From: Frateuria soli
GTDB taxonomy: Bacteria > Pseudomonadota > Gammaproteobacteria > Xanthomonadales > Rhodanobacteraceae
DNA length: 64,000 nt
Reading direction: 5' to 3'
NCBI RefSeq assembly: GCF_021117385.1
Contig: NZ_CP088252.1
Location: 248,001 to 312,000 of the forward strand
The notes beneath the pieces were generated by a model. It had not been told where the DNA came from. It saw only the letters and a list, made by a program, of their open reading frames with translations, and did no database searches. The translations under genes and the position numbers were made by a program. Below are positions 44,773 through 53,378 of this stretch, one piece after another; within the stretch, counting starts at the first letter, position 1; each line of letters starts with the position of its first letter.

Positions 44773-45004
44773 GCGGGTTCTCCACTTCAATGTTCGGGTG
44801 GGAGGCCGGTTGACGCGCATGCGCGAATACACGCGGGCAAACCGTTCGATGGGCCGTCATCCTAACGCGTCGGCGCCAGCACGGGCGTGAATTCATTAAC
44901 GCCCGGAGTGTGCATCGACATCAGCCAGAACGGCATGAATGTTATACAGACGTTTCACGCGCGATTGCCGACCATCGGCTGCTCTCCGGTATTCCGAGGC
45001 GGTA

Positions 45005-45151
45005 ATGCATCGATTCCCATCCCTGACCGGTTGCGAACTCCCCTGCGCCGGCATCGCATTGATCCTGGCGGCCACGTGCTGCACCTGGCCGGTGTGCGAC
45101 CCGCGCGGCACGGCTCCGGCCGCCGGGCATGGCGCGGAGACGTTGCGATGA
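45005..45151 (+). CDS. Possible 48-residue membrane peptide coupled to sulfotransferase 3
   Basis: The ATG follows a GAGGCGG ribosome-like sequence. The peptide has a hydrophobic, Cys-rich segment (CAGIALILAATCCTWPVC) and its stop overlaps the sulfotransferase 3 start by four bases (ATGA), the same coupling used elsewhere in the locus. It may be a real small membrane protein or only a translated leader. No homologue is recognised. Confidence 0.35.
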   Translation: MHRFPSLTGCELPCAGIALILAATCCTWPVCDPRGTAPAAGHGAETLR

Positions 45152-46131
45152 GCGCGGTCGATGCCGCGGCGACCAGGTCGCCGGCTCCCGGCCCGGTGCC
45201 GGGCGTTGCGAAGGTGGAACGCGGTGCGGTCAGAAGCGTGCTGGTCGTCGGCTGCCCGCGATCGGGCACCACCCTGATGCAGTCGATCATCGCCGCGCAT
45301 CCGGAGGTCTTCTCCTCGCCGGAAACACATTTCTTCGCCGACTCGGTGGGGCAACGGTCCGAACGCATGTTCCGCATGCCCGCGCTGTCCTGGCGCGAGC
45401 GCCGCTCGCGCGTGGCACATCGTTGCCGGGTCGCGATGGACCTGACCCAGTGGCGTGCCTGCCGGCGACGGCTGATCGAGTTTCTGGCGGATTCCGATCG
45501 GCCGGACCTCATGGCCCAAGTACCGGCCCGCCCATTCATGCTCGACCCCGCCGCGCGTCTGTACGTTTCGCTGGGGGAGCGTGTCGCCCGGGACAGCGGC
45601 AGGACCGTCTGGCTGGAGAAGACCCCCGACCACCTGCATTACCTGGACACGGTCGATCGCTTCATGCCCGAGGCAAAGGTGGTCTGCGTGATCCGTTCCG
45701 GTCCGGACAACATCGCTTCGCTCTACGACGTGGCCCGGAAGTACCCGGATCGCTGGCATCCCCGCTACGGCACGCTCGACGGCTGCATCAACCGTTGGCT
45801 GTGCTCCGCGCGCGATGCCATGCGTCAGGCGGGCCGCCCGGGCCGGCTGTTCGTGTCCTACGAGAGCCTTGCCTCCGACCCGGCGAAGGTCGCCGAAGCG
45901 GTCTGCCGGTTCATCGGCCTGGACTACCGGCCCGGCATGGTGGAAGCGCGCGGCGATGTGTTCGACCAGATCGTGCGCCACCGGGAACCACACAAGAAGA
46001 ACATCCAGGAAAAGATCGCTCCGCGCAACGGCACGAAGTTCCAGCAGCTGTTCACGCCCGAGCAGCGCGCGCACATACACGCGCGGCTGGGCGACTGGCC
46101 GCAGCGGCTGCAGGAACTGTGCGACCACTGA
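45148..46131 (+). CDS. PAPS-dependent sulfotransferase 3
   Basis: The 327-residue protein has the PAPS loop LVVGCPRSGTTLMQSII (about residues 32-48) and the 3'-phosphate segment VVCVIRSGPDNIASLYD (about 176-192), with KTPDHLHYLDTVD between. This is the Sulfotransfer_3/StaL-like type. The C-terminal region REPHKKNIQEKIAPRNGTKF is basic. The ATG at 45148 is preceded by GGAGA; the open frame further upstream is not coding. It ends 126 bases before the PAPS-synthesis genes. Confidence 0.88.
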   Translation: MSAVDAAATRSPAPGPVPGVAKVERGAVRSVLVVGCPRSGTTLMQSIIAAHPEVFSSPETHFFADSVGQRSERMFRMPALSWRERRSRVAHRCRVAMDLTQWRACRRRLIEFLADSDRPDLMAQVPARPFMLDPAARLYVSLGERVARDSGRTVWLEKTPDHLHYLDTVDRFMPEAKVVCVIRSGPDNIASLYDVARKYPDRWHPRYGTLDGCINRWLCSARDAMRQAGRPGRLFVSYESLASDPAKVAEAVCRFIGLDYRPGMVEARGDVFDQIVRHREPHKKNIQEKIAPRNGTKFQQLFTPEQRAHIHARLGDWPQRLQELCDH

Positions 46132-46199
46132 GCGCAGCGCGACCCCTATGCGCCGAGCGGTAACGGAAACCTAGCGATTCCTTTCACAAGCCAATACCT

Positions 46200-46223
46200 A
46201 CAGTGTGGCGATCGCCGCACTGT
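46200..46223. promoter_or_regulatory. 24-base near-perfect palindrome upstream of cysD
   Basis: ACAGTG and CACTGT flank the core GGCGATCGCC, with one mismatch pair. It is centred about 46 bases before the cysD start, a usual place for an operator. The cognate regulator is unknown; it does not look like the AT-rich sites of CysB. Confidence 0.55.
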
Positions 46224-46257
46224 TGGCGTAACCATCACGCAAGCAAAGGACAGAACC

Positions 46258-47238
46258 ATGGCCCTGGTTGCACTCCCGGACAATGAAAACCAGCCGCGCC
46301 AAGGCGGCCCGGCGGGCGACATCGACCTCCACACCCTTGCCACCTCCTCGCACCTCAAGCGCCTGGAGGCCGAGGCCATCCACGTCATGCGCGAGGTGGC
46401 GGCCGAGTTCGCCAACCCGGTCATGCTCTACTCGGTCGGCAAGGACTCCTCGGTGCTGCTGCACCTGCTGCAGAAGGCGTTCTACCCGGCGCCGCCGCCG
46501 ATCCCGATGATGCACGTGGACACCACCTGGAAGTTCCGCGAGATGATCGCCTTCCGCGACCGCCGCGCGAAGGAAACCGGCTGCCGGCTGATCGTGCACA
46601 CCAACCAGGAAGGCGTGGCGCAGGGGGTGAACCCCTTCAGCCACGGCGCCAGCGTGCACACCGACATCATGAAGACCCAGGCGCTGAAGCAGGCGCTGGA
46701 CAAGTACAAGTTCGACGCGGCCATCGGTGGCGCGCGCCGCGACGAGGAGAAATCCCGCGCCAAGGAGCGCGTGTTCTCCTTCCGCAACGCGCAGCACCGG
46801 TGGGACCCGAAGAACCAGCGGCCGGAGCTGTGGAGCCTCTACAACACGCGCATCCACAAGGGCGAGAGCGTGCGCGTGTTCCCGCTGTCCAACTGGACCG
46901 AGCTGGACATCTGGCTCTACATCTACCGCGAGAACATCGAGGTCCCCTCGCTGTACCTGGCGAAGGAGCGTCCGGTGGTGGAGCGTGACGGCCAGCTGAT
47001 CATGGTCGACGACGACCGCATGCCGCTGGAGCCGGGCGAGGTGCCGCAGATGCGCAAGGTGCGCTTCCGCACGCTGGGGTGCTATCCGCTCACCGCCGCG
47101 ATCGAGTCCGAGGCCGACACGCTGCCGGCGGTGATCCAGGAAATGCTCATCGCGCGCACCTCCGAACGCCAGGGCCGCATCATCGATCACGACGCCTCGG
47201 CCTCGATGGAAAAGAAGAAGCAGGAGGGCTATTTCTGA
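46258..47238 (+). CDS. cysD: Sulfate adenylyltransferase subunit 2
   Basis: The 326-residue PP-loop enzyme has [13 protein letters not shown] (about residues 58-70), the MHVDTTWKF segment and [17 protein letters not shown], as in E. coli CysD. The N-terminal extension (about 20 residues) is a little longer than in E. coli. With the GTPase CysN it makes adenosine 5'-phosphosulfate from sulfate and ATP. Its stop overlaps the next start by one base (TGATG). Together with the fused CysNC it gives PAPS, the donor for the three sulfotransferases just upstream. Confidence 0.97.
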   Translation: MALVALPDNENQPRQGGPAGDIDLHTLATSSHLKRLEAEAIHVMREVAAEFANPVMLYSVGKDSSVLLHLLQKAFYPAPPPIPMMHVDTTWKFREMIAFRDRRAKETGCRLIVHTNQEGVAQGVNPFSHGASVHTDIMKTQALKQALDKYKFDAAIGGARRDEEKSRAKERVFSFRNAQHRWDPKNQRPELWSLYNTRIHKGESVRVFPLSNWTELDIWLYIYRENIEVPSLYLAKERPVVERDGQLIMVDDDRMPLEPGEVPQMRKVRFRTLGCYPLTAAIESEADTLPAVIQEMLIARTSERQGRIIDHDASASMEKKKQEGYF

Positions 47239-49142
47239 TGGATCTGCAAATCACCGACAGCCAGCAGTCCAGCGCCGTCACCGCGATCGACGACTATCTG
47301 CAGCGACACGAGACCAAGAGCCTGCTGCGCTTCATAACCTGCGGCAGCGTCGACGACGGCAAGAGCACCCTGCTGGGCCGTCTGCTGTACGACACCAAGC
47401 TGCTGTTCGACGACCAGCTGGCCGCGCTCGAGGGCGACAGCCTGCGCCACGGCACGCAGAACGGCGAACTGGATTTCGCGCTGCTGGTCGATGGCCTGTC
47501 CGCCGAGCGCGAGCAGGGCATCACCATCGACGTGGCCTACCGCTTTTTCAGCACGGACAAGCGCAAGTTCATCGTCGCCGACTGCCCGGGGCACGAGCAG
47601 TACACACGCAACATGGCCACCGGCGCCTCCACCGCCGACCTCGCAGTCGTGCTGGTCGATGCGCGCAAGGGTCTGCTGACGCAGACCCGCCGCCACACCT
47701 ACATCTGCAGCCTGCTCGGCATCCGCCACGTGCTGCTGGCGGTCAACAAGATGGACCTGGTGGACTACGCGCAGAGCACCTTCAAGCGCATCGAGAGCGA
47801 CTACCGCCTGGTCGCCGCCCAGATGGGTATCGAGAACGTCACCGCGATCCCGCTCTCGGCGCTGCAGGGCGAGAACGTCTCCAGTCGTTCGCAGGCAATG
47901 GGGTGGTACAACGGCCCCAGTCTGCTCGAGCATCTGGAGACCGTGCAGGTCGAGCACGCCACCAGCAAGCTCGGCTTCCGCATGCCGGTGCAATGGGTTT
48001 GCCGCCCCAACCAGAACTTCCGGGGCTACGCCGGGCAGGTCGTCGCCGGCTCTATCGCTCCGGGTGACGAGATCGTCGCACTGCCAAGCGGTGTGCGCTC
48101 GCGCGTGGCGCGCCTGGTCACCGCCGACGGCGACCTGCCGCGGGCGGTGGCAGGCGACGCAGTGGCGATCCAGCTCGAGGACGAACGCGACATCAGCCGC
48201 GGCGACGTGATCGCCGCGACTTCCTCGCCGCCGCAGGTGGCCGACCAGTTCGCGGCGCACCTGCTGTGGATGGACACGGCCGCGCTGCTGCCGGGACGCC
48301 CGTACTGGATGAAGATCGGTGCGCGCCTGGTCACGGCGCAGGTCACCGAGATCAAGCACCGCGTCGACGTCAACACGCAGGAGAAGCGTCCTGCCAAGCG
48401 CCTGGAGCTCAACGAGGTGGGCTATTGCAACCTCGGTCTCGATCACGCGATCGCGTTCGAGTCCTACGCGGACTGCCGCGAGCTCGGCGCGTTCATCCTG
48501 ATCGACCGCCAGACCAATGCCACGGTGGCCGCCGGTACGCTCAACTTCGCATTGCGCCGCGCGGAGAACATCCACTGGCAGCACACCGATGTCGATCGTG
48601 TCGCGCGTGCCCGCATCAAGGGGCAGATGCCGGCGTGCCTGTGGTTCACCGGACTGTCCGGTTCGGGCAAGTCGACCATTGCCAACGTGGTGGAGAAGCG
48701 CCTGCACGCGATGGGCTATCACACGTACATGCTCGATGGCGACAACGTGCGCCATGGCCTCAACCGCGATCTCGGTTTCACCGACGAGGACCGCGTGGAG
48801 AACATCCGCCGCGTCGCGGAAGTGTCGAAGCTGATGGTCGACGCTGGCCTGATCGTGATGGTGTCCTTCATCAGTCCGTTCCGCAGCGAGCGTGGTATGG
48901 CGCGAAGCCTGTTCGGGAACGGCGAGTTCCGCGAGGTGTTCGTCGACACGCCGCTTGAAGTTTGCGCCCAGCGCGATCCCAAGGGCCTTTATGCGAAGGC
49001 GCGTGCCGGGCAGATCAAGAACTTCACCGGCATCGACTCACCTTACGAGCGTCCGGAGCACCCCGAGATGCATCTGGACACCATGGGTGCGTCCGTGGAC
49101 GAGCTTGCACAGCGGGTGATCGACCATCTGCTTGGCCATTGA
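47238..49142 (+). CDS. cysNC: Bifunctional sulfate adenylyltransferase subunit 1 / adenylylsulfate kinase (CysN-CysC fusion)
   Basis: In this 634-residue protein the N-terminal GTPase has the P-loop [13 protein letters not shown] (about 35-47), DCPGHEQYT (G3) and NKMDLVDY (G4). EF-Tu-like beta-barrels follow, and then an APS kinase domain from about residue 460 with the P-loop [11 protein letters not shown], the [10 protein letters not shown] motif and [10 protein letters not shown]. CysN drives APS synthesis; the CysC part phosphorylates it to PAPS. The fusion (NodQ type) is known in Rhizobium, Xanthomonas and others. No cysH, cysI or cysJ is nearby, which favours a sulfation role over cysteine synthesis, although the genome may use the same enzyme for both. 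Confidence 0.96.
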   Translation: MDLQITDSQQSSAVTAIDDYLQRHETKSLLRFITCGSVDDGKSTLLGRLLYDTKLLFDDQLAALEGDSLRHGTQNGELDFALLVDGLSAEREQGITIDVAYRFFSTDKRKFIVADCPGHEQYTRNMATGASTADLAVVLVDARKGLLTQTRRHTYICSLLGIRHVLLAVNKMDLVDYAQSTFKRIESDYRLVAAQMGIENVTAIPLSALQGENVSSRSQAMGWYNGPSLLEHLETVQVEHATSKLGFRMPVQWVCRPNQNFRGYAGQVVAGSIAPGDEIVALPSGVRSRVARLVTADGDLPRAVAGDAVAIQLEDERDISRGDVIAATSSPPQVADQFAAHLLWMDTAALLPGRPYWMKIGARLVTAQVTEIKHRVDVNTQEKRPAKRLELNEVGYCNLGLDHAIAFESYADCRELGAFILIDRQTNATVAAGTLNFALRRAENIHWQHTDVDRVARARIKGQMPACLWFTGLSGSGKSTIANVVEKRLHAMGYHTYMLDGDNVRHGLNRDLGFTDEDRVENIRRVAEVSKLMVDAGLIVMVSFISPFRSERGMARSLFGNGEFREVFVDTPLEVCAQRDPKGLYAKARAGQIKNFTGIDSPYERPEHPEMHLDTMGASVDELAQRVIDHLLGH

Positions 49143-49517
49143 TGCACGTGTGGTCCCTTTTCCTGCGGGAAGGGGACCACGGCCGGTGCCGCTGTTCCGA
49201 AAGGGGCACCGGTGCCTCCAGAGCGGGTCGTCCACCGCAATCCGCGCCTGCGACATGACACTGCGAGGCCTGCGCCCGGGCATTCGGCGCTGAGATCGCC
49301 AACTTGCAGCCCGCCCGCGCGGAAGGCGTAGGCGCGGGGCCGCGGGTCCGTCCGGGAGCCGCCCGGGCGAAAGCACGGTCCATGCCTGCGTCCACACTCA
49401 ATCTGAACGTCATGTTGACGACGAGTGTGCTCTAAGTGTTAAGGCGATGTGCTCCCGTGTCTCTTCCGGCATGCCTTCGCGGGACGCTGGTTTCCATTTT
49501 TTTTTGAGGGATAAACC
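49143..49517. promoter_or_regulatory. Spacer between cysNC and the tyrosinase gene
   Basis: Two hairpins follow the cysNC stop. The first is a 14-base-pair stem with two G-U pairs (49150-49163 with 49167-49180). The second is the eight-base-pair stem CCGGTGCC/GGCACCGG (49183-49190 with 49205-49212). Neither has a T tract, but together they probably end the cys transcript. TTGACG at 49415 could be a -35 box for the tyrosinase gene; no good -10 is seen. Confidence 0.45.
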
Positions 49518-50948
49518 ATGATTTCCCGCCGACGCTTCGTGCAGTCGTCCATGACGGCGGCACTGATCCCCTTGCTTCCCAAGACTGCGTTCACGGCCAC
49601 GATCGATAGCGGGGATACCCCGGCGATCCGCCAGAGCTGGGCGGAGTTCGCCCAGGGCCCGTACCTGCAGACCTTCATCGACACGATCGGCAAGATGCGT
49701 GACAACAAGGACCAGACCGATCCCGGCAGCTGGTACTACTGGATCAAGGTCCACGAGGATTTCTGTCCGCACCACAGCCCTTACTTCCTGGCCTGGCACC
49801 GCGGCCTGCTCAAGCGGTTCGAAGGGCAGCTGCGCGCGGTATCCGGCGTCAGCGACTTGCGCCTGCCGTACTGGAATTACTACGCCGACCCGTACCTCCC
49901 GGCGGAGTTCCAGGTCCAGTACTCGCCCTTGTGGCGCGGCGACCGCGTTTCCAACGACGTCAGCGGCGCGCTAAGCCTGGCGGCCTTTGCCGATGACGTC
50001 GTCAACTTCCAGCGCGGCAGCGGTCACGCCTTCGAAGCGAAGCTCGAAACCGCGCCCCACAATCCGGTGCACGACCTCATCGGCGGCGCCATGTCCAACA
50101 TCACCTTCTCTCCAGCCGATCCCATTTTCTACGTGCACCACGCCAATATTGACCGGCTCTGGGCAGCCTGGGTGGCGGCCGGCAGCGGGCGCGCGATGCC
50201 ACCCGAGGACGATCCGTACTGGCAGGGGGATGACCTGCAGTACGGCGCCGCCATTCGCCCGGTACCCAAGGTGTGGACCTACTCGACCACGAGCACCTAT
50301 CTGGGCTACCAGTACGACGACCTGACCATGCCGACGACCCCGTCCGGCTCCACTTCGGTGGCGCGCCCGGCCAGCCAGCCCGTGCAGCTTCTGGCGCCGG
50401 CCCAGATGGGCGCCACGACCAGGCAGCTTGGCGGTACGGGCCAATTCGCGCTGGACGAGCGCTCGGTCACTTTCGATATTCCCATGCCGGCCCGGGATGC
50501 CAGCCACATTCGCAGCGTGATGATCGGCCCGGCCACCACCAGGCAAACCGGCGATTCGATCGAACTGGTACTGGAGAACGTGCGACTGACCGGCCTGGGC
50601 GAGCAGGGCGGATTCTTCTACAAGGTCTTCCTAAACCTCCCCGAGGCGGGTTCATCCGCCCGGCAGGAGCGCGATTACCTGTTGGGCACGATCGGTCCGT
50701 TCGGGCTCAGCGTCGCGGCGATGAACGCACGCATGGCCGCAGGCAAACCGATGCACGGCGCCAAGGGCGACCACGCCAAGGGGCCGACCCAGGCGACCCT
50801 TCGCTTCCCCGTTACCGAAGCGTTGCGCAGGATCTGGCCGGCAAGCCTGGACAAGTTGAGCGTGTCGCTCGTGCGCGTCGGGCGCCAAGGCCCTGCCGGC
50901 CGGGTGGTCGTGGTCGACCGGATGCGCCTGGAGACGAATGGCAGATAA
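49518..50948 (+). CDS. Tat-exported tyrosinase-type copper protein
   Basis: The 476-residue protein has a twin-arginine signal at the very start (Ser3-Arg4-Arg5-Arg-Phe-Val-Gln, core to about residue 20). The type-3 copper sites can be read. CuA is His79, His85/86 and His94 in VHEDFCPHHSPYFLAWHRGLLKRFE; CuB is His181 and His185 (HNPVH) and His207/208 in DPIFYVHHANIDRLW. A C-terminal beta-sandwich (about 325-476), reminiscent of plant polyphenol-oxidase tails, follows. It should oxidise phenols after folding with copper in the cytoplasm. Its place between PAPS genes and glycan genes is unusual. It is followed on the minus strand by the GT4/TupA/Wzx operon. Confidence 0.9.
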   Translation: MISRRRFVQSSMTAALIPLLPKTAFTATIDSGDTPAIRQSWAEFAQGPYLQTFIDTIGKMRDNKDQTDPGSWYYWIKVHEDFCPHHSPYFLAWHRGLLKRFEGQLRAVSGVSDLRLPYWNYYADPYLPAEFQVQYSPLWRGDRVSNDVSGALSLAAFADDVVNFQRGSGHAFEAKLETAPHNPVHDLIGGAMSNITFSPADPIFYVHHANIDRLWAAWVAAGSGRAMPPEDDPYWQGDDLQYGAAIRPVPKVWTYSTTSTYLGYQYDDLTMPTTPSGSTSVARPASQPVQLLAPAQMGATTRQLGGTGQFALDERSVTFDIPMPARDASHIRSVMIGPATTRQTGDSIELVLENVRLTGLGEQGGFFYKVFLNLPEAGSSARQERDYLLGTIGPFGLSVAAMNARMAAGKPMHGAKGDHAKGPTQATLRFPVTEALRRIWPASLDKLSVSLVRVGRQGPAGRVVVVDRMRLETNGR

Positions 50949-51045
50949 CCGCGCGGACGGGTCGCGGGCGACCGAATTGCATGCCTCGGGAGCGCCGGCC
51001 TGCGGCCTGCCCCCTTCCGGGAACAGGCCATCTGCGCATCGCCGG

Positions 51046-52398
51046 CTAATGTCCCTCGCGCGCCGACCGCAGTGCCTGCGCGGCCATGGGCAGGTGGCTG
51101 AAGGCGTGGTGGTCATAGAAGGCCTCCAGTCGCGCCATGCAGTCCCGGATGTCCATGTTCTCGACCATGTGGCGCCGCCCGGCGGCACCAAAGCTGGCCG
51201 CCAGTTCGTCACTGACCAGCAGGGCCCGCAACCCTTCGCGCAGGGCAGCTACATCTTTCTCGGCGTGGGCAAAACCGGTGCGGCCGTGGACTATGCCTTC
51301 CTGGGCACCGCCGCGCGCAGAGGTGATCACCGGCACGCCGGCGGCCTGGGCCTCCAGCAACACGATGCCCATGCCCTCGGCGTCACCGTTCTCGGCGGTG
51401 ATGCTGGGAAGGCAGAACATCCGTGATCGATCCAGGCATTCGCGAACCTGCTCGACCGGCAGCGCGCCGCGGAAGATCGCACGCACGCCACGTTCCTTCG
51501 CATACGCCTTCAGCTCGGGCCCCAAAGGCCCATCGCCCACGATCACCAGGCTGGATTCGGGGAAGTCATCCTGGATCTGCTCGAAGGCCTGCAGCAGGTA
51601 GCGGCACCCCTTCTTCTCCACCAGTCGGCCCACGTAGAGGACGTCGCGCCGCGCGGCAATCGGGATGGGGCCCGGCGTGAAGCGCCTGGTGTCCACGCCG
51701 ATGGGGCGTACGGTGATCTTGTCCTCCGGCAGGCCGAACTCGATGGCCGATTCCCGGATCGCCTTGGACACCGCGATGAAATGGACACGGCGGTCCTGCG
51801 CCAGCCTCAGCAGTCCGGCGGGGAACTTGCGCATGTGCCTCCCGCCGTTGCCCGCTTCCCACCAGCTGCGGTAGGTGGTGATGTCGTAGCCGTGCAAGGT
51901 GATCAACGTCGGCAGGTCGAGCTGGCGAGCGAGTGGCCAGATCCGGTAGGCGTCGGTGGCGAAATGGATATGCAGCAGGTCCGCGCGCTCGGCCTTCAGT
52001 GCCCTGAGGCGCGCCCATGACCAGATCAGGTAGGGCGAGCCGAGGCTGGCCAGGTGCCGGGCGAAACGGTGCCGGTAGCCGAGCATGCGCACGTCCAGGC
52101 CATCCAGCGCCAGGCCCTTCCTGACCATGCCATCGCCGGCAAGGATCCCGCGCCAGCCGGACAACATGCGCACCTGCTCGCGGATGAACGTCTCCGAATA
52201 GGGCAACAGCCGGGATTTGTAAACGATCACGGTCGGGCGATGAGCGGTCTTCCTGACGGGCGGATCGGTCATGGACGCGTGTTCGCTCCGGTTGATCGCA
52301 GCTTCGCGGGCGTATGCGGGGAATCCGTCTTCCACGTCGTGCACAGCCGCCGTTGCCGGGCGACGGTTCTGCAGGACCATCTGACTTTCCTCTGTCAT
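51046..52398 (-). CDS. Family 4 glycosyltransferase (colanic-acid WcaL/AmsK-like)
   Basis: The 450-residue GT-B enzyme has an N-terminal polar stretch (about 1-50), then VIVYKSRLLPYSETFIREQV and HIHFATDAYRIWPLARQLDLPTLITLHGYDIT. The donor domain has RPIGVDTRRF, LYVGRLVEKKGCRYLLQAF and the E-x7-E site ENGDAEGMGIVLLEAQAAGVPVI. This pattern, with the HGYD motif and the ENGDAEG loop, is typical of WcaL/AmsK/ExpE-like transferases. The ATG at 52398 has AAGGA upstream. It lies 29 bases after the TupA-like gene on the minus strand. Confidence 0.9.
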   Translation of the reverse strand: MTEESQMVLQNRRPATAAVHDVEDGFPAYAREAAINRSEHASMTDPPVRKTAHRPTVIVYKSRLLPYSETFIREQVRMLSGWRGILAGDGMVRKGLALDGLDVRMLGYRHRFARHLASLGSPYLIWSWARLRALKAERADLLHIHFATDAYRIWPLARQLDLPTLITLHGYDITTYRSWWEAGNGGRHMRKFPAGLLRLAQDRRVHFIAVSKAIRESAIEFGLPEDKITVRPIGVDTRRFTPGPIPIAARRDVLYVGRLVEKKGCRYLLQAFEQIQDDFPESSLVIVGDGPLGPELKAYAKERGVRAIFRGALPVEQVRECLDRSRMFCLPSITAENGDAEGMGIVLLEAQAAGVPVITSARGGAQEGIVHGRTGFAHAEKDVAALREGLRALLVSDELAASFGAAGRRHMVENMDIRDCMARLEAFYDHHAFSHLPMAAQALRSAREGH

Positions 52399-52427
52399 GG
52401 CGTTTGCGTCCTTCTGGTTATCGCGGT

Positions 52428-53378
52428 TCATGGCGCCGCGACACGCGGCGTTGCCGCCGCGGCGCCGCCGCCGAATGGGAGGACCCGGGAGGGCAGCGGC
52501 TCGGGCCATCCGAACTTTGCTCCGAGCTTGTCGTCCCAGTCCGGCGGGTCGAACAAGTACCGGCCCGCGCCGGGGGTGAGCGTGAGCTCGCCCACGTAGA
52601 TGTGTCCCTGATGCAGGTACAGGTCCACCCGCATGTAGCCCAGCGGTTCGGCCAGCTTCCGCGCGATCCGCAGCATCTCGTCAAGCTGCGCCGGCCGCGG
52701 TGCCAGCCGGCCGCTGGTCTTCTGGTTGAGCAGGTGGAACGGTGCAGGACGCCATTCCTCGTCGTAAAGGTCCTGGGTCAGGTGTTCGAAGCGCCCCTGC
52801 ATGTGCTGGATGAAGATGTACGGCTTCTGGCCCGGGCCCGGGTTGAATACGTTGAACTTGAAGTCGGCCGGCGGCCGGCCGCCCGTCAGCAGTGCCTGTT
52901 CGAAGATGACACGGGGGCGAATGAAGCCGTAATGCTTCTCGCGCATCCGTGCCGAGAACTGCGAGGTCAGCCAGCCATTGGCCAGGCGTGAGAGCTCCAA
53001 CGGATCCTCCTCGCGCTTGTCCGGCACGATGCGCAACTGGCCGAAGCTGTGGTTGGCCTTCATCACGAAGCTGTCGGGCAGGGCGTCGAAGGTTTCCGGC
53101 GTCACCATCTCGGCGACCAGATGGGCTGGCACCAGGTACTGCGTGCCAACGGTGTCGGCGATATAGCGGCGCACCTCGACCTTGTCGGCCAGCATCGAGA
53201 ACAGCGGCGAGGGGTAGCGCATGCGATGGAAGATTTTCTCGGAGAACCGCCGGGGGTGCTCGAAGCGGCACAGCCGTCCGTGGATGCGCTTGTACTTGTA
53301 GTGGTAATAGGCGCAGTCGGGGAGCGCTCTTATCAGCGGCGAATCCTCTTCCCTCGGGGTCTTGGGCTTGTGTTTCAT
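52428..53378 (-). CDS. TupA-like ATP-grasp protein
   Basis: The 316-residue protein matches the TupA-like ATP-grasp group. The features are RRFSEKIFHRMRY, ADKVEVRRYIADTVG, FVMKANHSFGQLRIV (ATP-binding lysine and HSFGQ loop), the D-F-K-F-N-V-F segment and the metal-binding MRVDLYLHQGHIYVGELTLTPGAG (Asp and Glu). TupA is linked to teichuronopeptide synthesis in alkaliphilic Bacillus, where polyglutamate or amino acids are joined to a uronic acid polymer. In this locus it could ligate an amino acid to glucuronate; this is an inference. Its start overlaps the stop of the upstream Wzx by four bases. Confidence 0.85.
   Translation of the reverse strand: MKHKPKTPREEDSPLIRALPDCAYYHYKYKRIHGRLCRFEHPRRFSEKIFHRMRYPSPLFSMLADKVEVRRYIADTVGTQYLVPAHLVAEMVTPETFDALPDSFVMKANHSFGQLRIVPDKREEDPLELSRLANGWLTSQFSARMREKHYGFIRPRVIFEQALLTGGRPPADFKFNVFNPGPGQKPYIFIQHMQGRFEHLTQDLYDEEWRPAPFHLLNQKTSGRLAPRPAQLDEMLRIARKLAEPLGYMRVDLYLHQGHIYVGELTLTPGAGRYLFDPPDWDDKLGAKFGWPEPLPSRVLPFGGGAAAATPRVAAP

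Noticed and set aside
46258-49142. cysD-cysNC as ordinary cysteine biosynthesis genes only
   Set aside because: Not excluded, but no other assimilation gene is adjacent and three PAPS-using enzymes are, so the sulfation reading is preferred.
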